Shown in pieces: positions 1-9,365 of a stretch of DNA of 64,000 nucleotides. The DNA is from Bacteroidales bacterium. Lineage in GTDB: Bacteria; Bacteroidota; Bacteroidia; Bacteroidales; Muribaculaceae. The stretch lies in contig CP091725.1 in the NCBI GenBank assembly GCA_022009815.1, positions 1,860,001 to 1,924,000 on the forward strand. The letters are read 5' to 3'. The notes under the pieces were generated by a model. The model did no database searches. It had not been told where the DNA came from and was given only the letters and a program-made list of their open reading frames with translations. Numbering within the stretch: position 1 is the stretch's first letter; the number at the start of each line of letters is the position of its first letter. Made by a program: the position numbers and the translations under genes.

Positions 1-1421
1 GCGGTGCGGCGGTCTTTGTTCTGCCGCGAGCCGTTCTGCTGCTTGTCGCGCGGCTCTTTGTCGTCGCGTTTGGCTTTCCGGTCGCGCGGCTTGCGCTCTT
101 CGTAGTCGATGGCTTCGGGAGCGTCCTTGTAGTATTCAAGCAGACGGTTGAATTCAAGCGACACGATGCGTTTCAGCAAGTCGTTTCCGACAGCCATTCC
201 AGCTTTTTCACGATTCCCGGCAGATATTTTGCAATTTCGTCCTCGTTCACCTTTACGCGTTCTATGCGGTCGGCAAGGTTGTATAGTTGCTTTTCGATGA
301 TGCGTTGCGGTGTAGGCACTGAACCCTTCTCGAACGTTTTTCCGATTTTCTTCTCTATCGTGCGCAGGCGCGACTTCTCGCGCGAGTGGATGATGGCAAC
401 CGACACGCCGGTTTTGCCGGCACGTCCGGTGCGTCCGCTGCGGTGCGTGTATGTGGCTGGATCGTCGGGCAGGCCGTAGTTGATTACGTGGGTCAGATTG
501 TCCACGTCAAGACCGCGTGCTGCCACGTCGGTGGCAACGAGCAGCTGCAGGGTGCGTTCGCGGAATTTCTTCATCACCGTGTCGCGCTGCATCTGCGACA
601 AGTCGCCGTGGAGGGCATCGACATTGTAGCCGTCGGCAATCAGATTGTCGGCAATCTCCTGAGTCTCGCGGCGCGTGCGGCAGAAGATGATTCCGTAGAT
701 GTTGGGATTGGAGTCGGCGATACGCTTGAGGGCAAGATACTTGTCCTTGGCGTTCACCATATAATATATGTGGCGCACATTCTCCGAGCCCTCGTTGCGT
801 GTGCCTATTACAAACTCCTGAGGGTTGTGCATATAGTTTCGCTATTTTGGCAATCTCGTCGGGCATAGTGGCTGAGAACATCAGCATTTTGCGGTTGTCG
901 GGCACGTTGTCGAGAATGGCGTTGATGTCGTCGAGGAAGCCCATGTTGAGCATCTCGTCGGCTTCGTCAAGAATCACGGTGTGCACGCCGCTGAGGTTTA
1001 CCTCGCCGCGCTTTATCAGGTCGAGCAGTCGTCCCGGTGTGGCAACGATAATCTGTACACCCTTGCGCAGCGTGCGGATTTGGCTCTCGATGCTCGAGCC
1101 GCCATAAACCGGCAGCACACTGAGTCCGGGAGTGTATTTCGAGAAATCGGCAAGGTCGCCGCCGATTTGCAGGCAGAGTTCGCGTGTCGGCGAGATGATG
1201 AGAGCCTGCGGTTGGCGCAGCGACGTGTCGGTGCGCTGTATTACGGGCAGTCCGAACGCCGCGGTTTTGCCGGTGCCGGTCTGTGCGAGAGCCACGACGT
1301 CGCCGTCTTCGTGGAGCAGGTGTGGGATTACTTTCTCCTGTACAGGCATCGGTTTTTCAAATCCCATATCCTTGATTGCGTGCAGCAGGTCTTCTCTTAC
1401 TTCTAATTCTTCAAATGTCAT
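1..1421 (-). CDS. DEAD-box ATP-dependent RNA helicase (3' end beyond window; two frameshifts)
   Basis: This is an RNA helicase of the DEAD-box family, expected to unwind RNA during ribosome assembly or mRNA turnover. From the ATG at 1421 the motifs run in order: Q motif (PMPVQEKVIP), Walker A (AQTGTGKTA), PTRELCLQ, TPGRLLD, DEADEML and SATMP. The reading frame then shifts near 825-835 in a TATA-type run. It continues with motif V (ARGLDVDNL) and motif VI (HRSGRTGRAG). A second shift at 184-186 is repaired by one extra A on the coding strand and leads into a basic Lys/Arg-rich tail that runs off the left edge. I consider the gene functional and the shifts sequence errors. Which DEAD paralogue it is (DeaD, RhlE or other) cannot be told without the full tail. 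Confidence 0.93.
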
Positions 1422-1476
1422 CTGTTTTTTTCGTCTTAAATGTTTTCGTTCAGCGCGCTTTGCCCCAAATCTGCTG

Positions 1477-1509
1477 CAAAATTACGGAATTTTGGGCTAT
1501 GATTGGCAA
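1477..1509 (-). promoter_or_regulatory. Promoter of the DEAD-box helicase gene
   Basis: On the minus strand TAATTTTG (1484-1477) matches the Bacteroidota -7 box TAnnTTTG exactly. A TTG lies 22 nt upstream (1509-1507). It sits about 55 nt before the helicase start. Confidence 0.5.
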
Positions 1510-1850
1510 TTACTTGTAAATTAATTTGGTGTGACGGCGAAAAAGAGGGAGGAGGCGTTGAATTCGATGATTTGCTGTTAACACATATTAAGTTTTTGAC
1601 GGGCTGCCGATAATTCTGAGCTGGGAATATTCTTTGTTATGAAAATTGGCATAAAACTGACGGATTGCAACAAAATTACAGCGATTTTAATTGTTATGGC
1701 TTGGATGGCGGGGTGAAAAAAGACAAAAATAAAAATATGTTTTTACAGCATAGTTTTTAAAAACAATGTTGTGCGAAAATGTTTAATAAAATGAAATTTT
1801 ACCGAAAATTAAAAAATAATCTCATAAACGTAAAATTTTGATTACAATTC

Positions 1851-1881
1851 TTGTAAATATTGAAAAATAGCACTTATTTTG
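1851..1881 (+). promoter_or_regulatory. Likely promoter of susC/susD
   Basis: TTG at 1851-1853 and TTATTTTG at 1874-1881 (seven of eight matches to TAnnTTTG) are spaced by 20 nt. This gives a leader of about 60 nt before the ATG at 1947. Confidence 0.4.
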
Positions 1882-1946
1882 TGGCTTAGAAATCGTTTGA
1901 AACAACGATGTACTAATATAAAAACTATGTTTAATCTGAATCAAGT

Positions 1947-4900
1947 ATGGACAAATTTGCTGAACGAAAAAAATTTACTTCATGTAAATTAGTTGCGGCT
2001 GCCGCAGTCGCAATGTGTTTGCTAGGCAGTGCGGGATTCGAGGCTAATGCCGCCCCCGCTCCGCAAGTTGTATCCGCTCAGAAAGCAACTCTAACCATTT
2101 CTGGTACAGTAAAAGACTCCAAGGGAGAGCCTGTCATTGGCGCCAACGTTATGGAGAAAGGTACCAATCGTGGTATAGTTACTGACTTAGACGGTAAGTT
2201 TACGCTTAAAGTAACCCCTGGAGCAACAATTACAGTTTCTTATTTGGGCTACAAGACACAGACCCTCAAGGCTGCGCCGATAATGAACGTTTCCTTGGAA
2301 GAGGACAACGCTCTTCTTGACGAAGTCGTTGTGGTAGGTTTCGGTACTCAGAAACGTGCCAACCTCACAGGTGCTGTCGCAACAGTCGATGTGTCAAAGG
2401 CAATGGACGCACGTCCAGTGGGCGATGTTACCAAAGCCCTTCAAGGTGCTGTTCCTGGTTTGACTATCACAACAGGTGACGGTGCGATCAACTCAGCCGC
2501 ATCTATCAAAATCCGTGGTACGGGTACGTTGTCAAACGGACAGTCATCAAGCCCGCTTATCGTTGTCGACGGTGTGCCTACCGACGACATCACTTTTGTC
2601 AACCCTGACGATATCGCAGAAATCTCAGTATTGAAAGATGCTGCTTCTTCTGCTGTATATGGTACTCGTGCAGCATTCGGTGTTGTATTGATTACGACAA
2701 AATCAGGACAGAAAGGCGACCGCGTTTCTGTAAAATATTCAAACAACTTCGGTTGGAGCAACGCAACTGTATTGCCAGACTACGGCTCAGTGCCTGAACA
2801 AATCGAGGCATTGCTTCAGACTAACTACCGTAAGGGTGCCGACCCAGAATTGTTCGGTATGTACCTCGACAAGATGCTTCCTTACGCAAAGGCTTGGTAC
2901 GAGCAGAACGGTGGCAAGAAGAAAGGCTACAGCGAGATGTTGCCATACCAAAGTATGGAAAATGTGGGCGACTTCTATCAGGATCCTACAACCCATGCCA
3001 CAATGTACTATGCTGACTGGGACGTAAAGAATATTATGTATCGCACAGCTCCTTCTCAGAAGCACAACGTAAGCTTGGACGGCAGCTCGGGCAACACAAC
3101 ATATCGCGTTTCGTTCGGCTATGACAAGCGTGAAGGTTTGATGTCGTTTGTAGACAACTCTGTGAAGCGCTACAACGCAAGCGCCAACCTCTCAACTCAA
3201 ATATTCTCTTGGTTGAAAGCAGGTGCTCAGGTAAACTATTCACAGAAAGACTATGACGGACAGAACATGTGGGGCCGTGGCGGTTACACATACTTCTGGC
3301 GTTGGGGTTCTTACTTCGGTCCTTACGGATACCGCAAGTATGACGGCGACGGCAAGTATTACGACGCTCAGCCAATCGCTGACCGTAAGCAGAGCGGCGA
3401 GCATGAGGATATTGCCCGCAACACTCGCTTGCAAGGCTGGATGGAGGCGAACCCAATCAAGGGCTTGAACATCCACGCCGACTTCACGTATGACATGACA
3501 GACATCAACGTGCGCAAGTCATATCTGCCTATCTATGGTTGGAACAACTGGTCCAATGCAACGACAGCTCCATCTTATATGGTGACACAAAGCAGCACTT
3601 ACGCTCAACAGGAAAACACTCGTCAGAATGTGTGGACCGTAAACGCCTATGCTACATACGACTTTGATGTGGCTGAGAACAACCACTTCAAGGTTATGGT
3701 CGGTGGACAGGCAGACCGTAAGTATTACAACTACTTCTCTGCACGCAAGAACGTTCTTTCCGATAATGACAAGCCTTATCTTGGTTTGGCTACTGGTGGC
3801 GCCGACGGTACAAGTATGCTTATCAGCAACACCATCACCAAGCACGCAACTGCAGGTTTCTTCGGCCGTATCAACTACGACTACAAGGGAATCTACTTGT
3901 TGGAGGTTAACGGTCGCTACGACGGTTCTTCTTCATTCCCGGCCAACGACCAGTGGGCATTCTTCCCATCGGCGTCTGTCGGCTATCGTTTCTCTGAGGA
4001 AGCTTACTTCGAGAAGGCTAAACAATATGTAAGCAACGCTAAGTTCCGCGCTTCTTATGGACACATTGGTAACGAGGCTATCGGTGACTATATGTTCTTG
4101 GAGGCCATTACAAAGAAAGGAAACAACAATTCCACTGGATACTCATATTGGGTTAACGGAACAGGTACTCTTATCTCAATGATGAACACTCCGTCTTTGG
4201 TTTCTTCCACTTTGACTTGGGAACGCATTGCAACTACAGACATCGGTCTTGACCTCGGTTTCTTGAACAACCGCTTGAACGTTACGTTCGACTGGTTCCA
4301 GCGCGACACTAAGGACATGCTTGCTCCGGGTATGACTCTTCCGGCTACTCTTGGTGCTTCTGCTCCTTATGCAAACAGCGGTTCGCTCCGCACCCGCGGA
4401 TGGGAGCTCGGTGTCAGCTGGAATCACCGCTTCGGCGATGTTGACGTTTTCGCAAGCGCCAATATCTATGACGGCAAGACAAAGGTTACTGAGTACAACA
4501 ACCCTAACAAGTTGATCAACCAATTCTACAGCGGTATGGAGTATGGTGAAATCTGGGGCTTCGAGACTGACCGTTACTTCGAGGAATCAGACTTCACAGG
4601 CAAGAACGCCGACGGCTCTTGGATCTATGCTGACGGCGTGGCAGACCAAACTGGCTTGGAACAAGGCACATTCGTATATGGTCCTGGCGACATCAAGTTC
4701 AAGGATTTGGACGGCAACGGCGTAATCAACGGTGGTGACCCGACAATGAAAGACGAAACGGCAACTTGATTCCTGTCGGCACGGTTCGCAACCATGGTGA
4801 CTTGAAGAAGATTGGTAACTCAACTCCTCGCTATGAGTATTCATTCCGTGTTGGTGCAGCTTGGAAAGGCATTGATGTAGACTTGTTCTTCCAAGGTGTA

Positions 4901-5410
4901 GGCAAACGTGACATGTGGTATGTGAACGCATTCACAATGCCGTTCGCACGTGGAGCCGATGCAACCTACTCTCACCAGAATTCATACAACAAGATGATTT
5001 TCGACGACGCTCGCAACATTATCGGTTACGAGATCAATCAGAACAACGATTATCCTTGTATGTATGACGGTACAGCAAACGCTGGCGCTGTATCTGGCCT
5101 GTCTCAGGGTCGCTACAACTTCTATCCGCAATCGAAATACTTGCTCAATATGGCTTACCTTCGCCTGAAGACTGTGACTATCGGCTACACTCTTCCACAG
5201 GAGATTACTAAGAAGGCTATGATTCAGAAAGCACGTATCTACTTCACGGCTGAAAACCCATGCTTACTTTACAATGGCCTTGGCAAGAACCCGATCGACC
5301 CTGAAATCGGTAGCACTTGGACAACAGGCACTTCTTACGGCAATGGTACATTCGGACGTACAGACCCAATGATGCGTACTTACTCATTCGGTTTGCAGGT
5401 AACATTCTAA
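1947..5410 (+). CDS. SusC/RagA-type TonB-dependent outer-membrane transporter (one frameshift)
   Basis: This is a large outer-membrane importer that works with the SusD lipoprotein downstream to take up glycans or other oligomers, powered by TonB. The protein has a signal peptide (residues 1 to about 36), a carboxypeptidase-regulatory-like domain (about 48-120, beginning ISGTVKDSKGEPVIGANV), the SusC-type TonB-box region (DEVVVVGFGTQ), a plug domain (KALQGAVPGL, IRGTGTLS, LKDAASSAVYG) and a long beta barrel. The frame breaks at 4756-4758 (GAAAC); one extra A restores it, and the barrel then ends with the usual aromatic residue (LQVTF) at 5410. No glycoside hydrolase or SusR/HTCS regulator is adjacent, so the substrate is unknown. 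Confidence 0.95.
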
Positions 5411-5430
5411 TTCTCTAAATTTACGAAACA

Positions 5431-7142
5431 ATGAAACAAAGATAGCATTAGGCATTTTTGCACTCGCTGGGCTTTCGCTTGCAAGTTGTGACGATTTTCT
5501 CGACAACAACCGCTATCCGTTGACTTCGGAGGTGAGCAACCCTGAGTTCTGGAGCAATGAGTCGCTTGTTGAGCAGGAGTGCAACACTATGTATAATTTC
5601 TTCTCAGGTTATGGCAACGGAAACGGTCATGGTGATTTCTACTTCAGCACCCTTTCCGACGACCAAGCTGGAAACTCATTCACTGAATGGAACAACAAAT
5701 CCGTTCCAAGTTCATCAAGCAACTATTCAGGTCCGTATGAGAACATCCGTCATTGCATGTCGATTATCGAAGGCGTGCGTGGCTCTAAACTTGAGGACTC
5801 AAAGCGCAACAACTTCGAGGGTCAGGCTCGCTTGAACCGCGCAATTCAGTTCTTCACTTTGGTGAAACGCTATGGTGATGTTACATGGGTTGACCATAAA
5901 GTTGATGTTACTGACAATGGTCTCCTGTATGGAGCCCGCACAAACCGCGATGTGGTTATGGACTCCGTGCTCCGCGACCTTGACTATGCGATTGCCACGA
6001 TTTCTGCCCAAAACGGCAAACAGATTTGGAGCAAGGATCTCGCATTGGCAGTAAAGAGCGACATCTGCCTTTGGGAAGGCACATTCTGCAAATATCGCAC
6101 AGCCGCCGAAAACGGCTATGCTGCCGATGAGACTCGTGCAAACAAATACTTGCAGGAATGCGTCAACGCTTCAGAGCAACTGTTGAGCAAATACCCAATT
6201 GGCGATAGCTATCGCGCACTTTATCAAAGTGTTCGCGATGACGCTTTGAAGAATGGTGAAATTATCTTTATGAAGGCTTACGACAAGGATAACTTCAAGC
6301 ACTCGACTGTTTCCTACACTTGCTCCTCAACCAAGTTGAGCGGCATCACGAAGGATGCTTTCGACGCTTATCTCTTCAAAGATGGCAAGCCATTGGCATT
6401 GACTTCTGAGAACAAATCTGACCTTCCTGAATACAACGAGAAAGGTGAGTACTCAATTGAAAAGCTTCTCGCTGTCCGCGATGGACGTCTCGCCGAGACT
6501 ACAGACCCTGTCGTATTCTATCAAGATATGACTTGGTCGCGTGCCGGAGCCATGGCGATGACTTCTTCTACAGGTTATGGCGTAAGCAAATTCGACAACA
6601 CTTCGTTGCCTCTTGACGACCGTCAGAACACAGTGAAGAACTACACTACCGCTCCTCTCTACTGGGGTGCACTCATCTGCCTGAACTATGCTGAGGCTAA
6701 AGCTGAGCTCGGAACACTTACTGATGCCGATATGGCTCTTACCCTTAACAAGCTCTACAAACGCGCAGGTCTGCCTGACCAGACAGTCGCTTCATTGGAA
6801 GCAATGAACGACCCTGCTAACAATATGGGCGTCAGCAGCCTGATTTGGGAAGTGCGCCGTTGCCGCCGTTGCGAGTTGATTATGGACAAGGACTATCGTT
6901 ATTGGGACTTGGTTCGTTGGCACAAACTCGACCTCCTCGACAGCTCAGTGCATCCAAACATTCTCTTAGGTGCGAATGCTTCTACAGCAACAGTTAAACC
7001 AGACATGAGCGGCAACTATGTAGACGGCTCATTCGGACACACTCGTCAGTTTGAGGCTCGCCAATATCTGTACCCAATCCCTGGAGACCAGATTGCATTG
7101 ACAAACTCTGCTGTTTCTCAGAATCCTCTTTGGAATAAATAA
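5431..7142 (+). CDS. SusD/RagB family nutrient-binding lipoprotein (frameshift at codon 3-4)
   Basis: This is the surface lipoprotein partner of the SusC transporter, which captures the substrate. The start is the ATG at 5431, 20 nt after susC. An A missing from the run near 5438 puts the first codons out of frame. With one A added, the N terminus reads MKQKIALGIF and leads to a lipobox (LSLASC) followed by DDFLDNN, the usual SusD opening. The body shows SusD features such as YENIRHCMSIIEG, and the typical ending with a tryptophan-containing RRCRRCELIMD segment and a YPIPGDQ motif close to the C terminus. It ends 22 nt before a terminator hairpin, so the SusCD pair forms a two-gene operon. 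Confidence 0.95.
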
Positions 7143-7164
7143 ACAGTAGCAAATAATTGATATT

Positions 7165-7198
7165 GAAAGGGCGACCCCAGCGGGCCGCCCTTTCTTTT
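7165..7198 (+). terminator. Rho-independent terminator after susD
   Basis: The arms GAAAGGGCG and CGCCCTTTC, with a further CCC/GGG pairing inside, are followed by TTTT. Confidence 0.85.
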
Positions 7199-7224
7199 GG
7201 ACGGCAACGGCTGTGGAAATGCGA

Positions 7225-7256
7225 TTTGCCGATGTCGCATAAAATTCGTACCTTTG
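7225..7256 (+). promoter_or_regulatory. Promoter of the ABC-F gene
   Basis: TTTG (7225-7228), a 20-nt spacer and TACCTTTG (7249-7256) match both Bacteroidota promoter boxes exactly. Confidence 0.75.
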
Positions 7257-7291
7257 CACTCTGATTCAAGTAGGTATATATTAGGTAAATT

Positions 7292-8911
7292 ATGATAGCT
7301 GTAAGCAATTTAGGAATGCAGTTCGGCAAGCGTGTGCTTTTTCAGGATGTGAATCTGAAATTCACGCAAGGAAACTGCTATGGAATTATCGGCGCAAACG
7401 GCGCCGGAAAGAGTACGTTGATGCGCATCCTCTCGGGTCAGTTGACGCCGACCCACGGCATGATTCAGCAGGGACCGGGCGAGCGCATGTCGGTGTTGAG
7501 CCAGGACCACTTTGAGTTTGATGAATTTTCGGTGATGGACACCGTGCTGCAAGGACACACCGTGCTTTGGGCTATCATGAAAGAGAAAGACGCCCTCTAT
7601 GCAAAGGAAGACTTCAGCGATGCCGACGGCATCCGTGCCTCTGAGCTGGAGGAGAAGTTTGCCGAGCTCGACGGCTGGAACGCAGAGAGCGACGCTGCCG
7701 CATTGCTCAGCGGTCTGGGCATCAAGGAAGACAAGCACTATATGCTGATGAAAGACCTCAGCGGTAAGGAGAAGGTGCGCGTGCTTCTGGCGAAGGCGCT
7801 TTTCGGAAATCCCGACAACCTGCTTCTCGACGAGCCGACCAACGACCTTGACCTTGAAACCGTGGCTTGGCTTGAGAACTATCTGTCAAACTGCGAGAAC
7901 ACGGTGCTCGTTGTGAGCCACGACCGTCACTTCCTCGACGCCGTGTCGACCCACACCCTCGACATCGACTACAACAAGATAACGCTGTTTGCCGGCAACT
8001 ACAGTTTCTGGTATCAGTCGAGCCAGCTGGCTCTCCGCCAGCAGCAGCAAGCCAACAAGAAGGCAGAGGAAAAGCGCAAGGAGCTGATGGAGTTTATCCA
8101 GCGATTCAGCGCCAATGTGGCTAAGTCGAAGCAGACCACAAGCCGCAAGAAGATGCTCGAGAAACTCAATGTAGAGGAAATCCAGCCATCGTCGCGCCGC
8201 TATCCGGGAATCATCTTCACGCCCAACCGTGAGCCGGGCAACAAGATTCTTGAGGTGAAGGGCTTGAAAGCCACTCAAGACGGCGACTTGCTCTTCGACG
8301 ATGTAAACTTCCAGATTGAGAAGAACGACAAGGTGGTGTTCCTTAGCCACGACCCGCGCGCCATGACCGCTTTGTTTGAAATCATCAACGGCAACCGTAA
8401 GGCCGACGCCGGCACTTACGACTGGGGACAGACAATCACTACGGCTTATCTGCCGCTCGACAACACCTCGTTCTTCAACACTGACTTGAACCTTGTCGAC
8501 TGGTTGTGCCAGTACAGCAACGACTCGAGCGAAATCTATCTGAAAGGATTCCTCGGAAAGATGCTGTTCTCGGGCGAGGAGGTGCTGAAAAAGGCATCTG
8601 TGCTCTCCGGTGGCGAGAAAATGCGCTGTATGATTGCCAAGATGATGATGACCGACGCAAACACTCTTGTGCTCGACTCTCCGACAAACCATCTCGACCT
8701 TGAGTCGATCCAGGCGTTCAACAACACGCTGCAGGCATTCAAGGGCAACATCCTGATGTCGAGCCATGACCACGAGTTCATACAGACGGTCTGCAACCGT
8801 GTGATTGAGTTGACGCCAAACGGAATCATCGACAAGATTATGGACTTCGACGACTATCTCACCGACGAGAAAGTGCAGGCTACACGTGAAAGAATGTATA
8901 ACACCAAATAA
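7292..8911 (+). CDS. ABC-F family ATPase, YbiT-like
   Basis: This soluble protein has two ATPase domains and no membrane segment, as in the ABC-F translation factors that act on the ribosome. At 539 residues its length fits the YbiT branch. Domain 1 is intact: Walker A GANGAGKST (34-42), a signature LSGKEKVRV and Walker B LLLDEPTNDLD. A charged linker (about 240-310) follows. Domain 2 has a normal signature (LSGGEKMR), but its Walker A position reads FLSHDPRAM instead of GxxGxGKS, and its Walker B is LVLDSPTNHLD, with Ser in place of the catalytic Glu. Only one ATP site half of each kind therefore looks complete. It is followed 12 nt later by the Dabb gene, probably co-transcribed. Confidence 0.93.
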   Translation: MIAVSNLGMQFGKRVLFQDVNLKFTQGNCYGIIGANGAGKSTLMRILSGQLTPTHGMIQQGPGERMSVLSQDHFEFDEFSVMDTVLQGHTVLWAIMKEKDALYAKEDFSDADGIRASELEEKFAELDGWNAESDAAALLSGLGIKEDKHYMLMKDLSGKEKVRVLLAKALFGNPDNLLLDEPTNDLDLETVAWLENYLSNCENTVLVVSHDRHFLDAVSTHTLDIDYNKITLFAGNYSFWYQSSQLALRQQQQANKKAEEKRKELMEFIQRFSANVAKSKQTTSRKKMLEKLNVEEIQPSSRRYPGIIFTPNREPGNKILEVKGLKATQDGDLLFDDVNFQIEKNDKVVFLSHDPRAMTALFEIINGNRKADAGTYDWGQTITTAYLPLDNTSFFNTDLNLVDWLCQYSNDSSEIYLKGFLGKMLFSGEEVLKKASVLSGGEKMRCMIAKMMMTDANTLVLDSPTNHLDLESIQAFNNTLQAFKGNILMSSHDHEFIQTVCNRVIELTPNGIIDKIMDFDDYLTDEKVQATRERMYNTK

Positions 8912-8923
8912 ATATATACAACG

Positions 8924-9217
8924 ATGGTAAAGCATATCGTAATGTTTAAACTCAAAGGCACGGCTGAAGAACGCCGCGCCGTGGCTTCTCAGTTCAAGGC
9001 CGCCCTTGAGGCGCTTCCTGAGAAAATCGACGTGCTCCGCTCGATAGAGGTGGGGCTCAATCAGAATCCGGCAGAAACGTGGGACGTGGTTCTCACCGCA
9101 GTTGTCGACAAAATGGCGGATGTGGAGGTCTATGCCAAGCATCCGGCGCATGTGGCTGCGGCAGGGCTGCTCGGTGAGCATAAGGATATGCGCGCCTGCG
9201 TTGACTACGAGCTGTAG
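8924..9217 (+). CDS. Dabb family (stress-responsive A/B barrel) protein
   Basis: This is a 97-residue protein that begins MVKHIVMFKLKGTAEE, the usual first strand of the Dabb domain, and keeps the conserved later segment VYAKHPAHV. Dabb proteins are small dimeric ferredoxin-like barrels whose reactions are mostly unknown. The start is clear because it lies 12 nt after the ABC-F stop, and the gene ends just before a strong terminator. No catalytic residues can be assigned from sequence alone. Confidence 0.88.
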   Translation: MVKHIVMFKLKGTAEERRAVASQFKAALEALPEKIDVLRSIEVGLNQNPAETWDVVLTAVVDKMADVEVYAKHPAHVAAAGLLGEHKDMRACVDYEL

Positions 9218-9242
9218 GCTTTGTGCCTATGGGCAACAGACA

Positions 9243-9287
9243 CAAGGCGGGGCATCTCTTCGAAGGGATGCCCCGCCTTGCATTTTT
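9243..9287 (+). terminator. Rho-independent terminator after the Dabb gene
   Basis: A 14-bp perfect stem (CAAGGCGGGGCATC with GATGCCCCGCCTTG) is followed by CATTTTTT. Confidence 0.9.
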
Positions 9288-9323
9288 TATGTGGCGGAAT
9301 CGTACGGTTTCGTAAAAATCACG

Positions 9324-9331
9324 TACTTTTG
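9324..9331 (+). promoter_or_regulatory. -7 box of the phosphodiester glycosidase gene
   Basis: TACTTTTG fits TAnnTTTG exactly, 35 nt before the start at 9366. No good -33 box is seen. Confidence 0.45.
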
Positions 9332-9365
9332 TATCAAGTAAGAACAAACCAGACATTGAACCATT

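Larger units (their letters stand above)
1422..1946. other. Divergent intergenic region between helicase and susC
   Basis: About 525 bases separate the two divergent genes. The susC-proximal half is very AT-rich and carries the likely susC promoter. I see no ORF with a recognisable product and no tRNA or clear riboswitch here. Confidence 0.5.

Noticed and set aside
4750..4770. Programmed frameshift in susC and similar genes
   Set aside because: The same type of A/T-run shift occurs in many unrelated core genes, always repaired by adding bases, with no slippery heptamer plus pseudoknot pattern in common.
7886..9181. 431-codon minus-strand frame opposite the ABC-F gene
   Set aside because: It is His/Leu/Val-rich shadow coding, typical of the opposite strand of a GC-biased gene. 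The plus-strand gene is fully explained.
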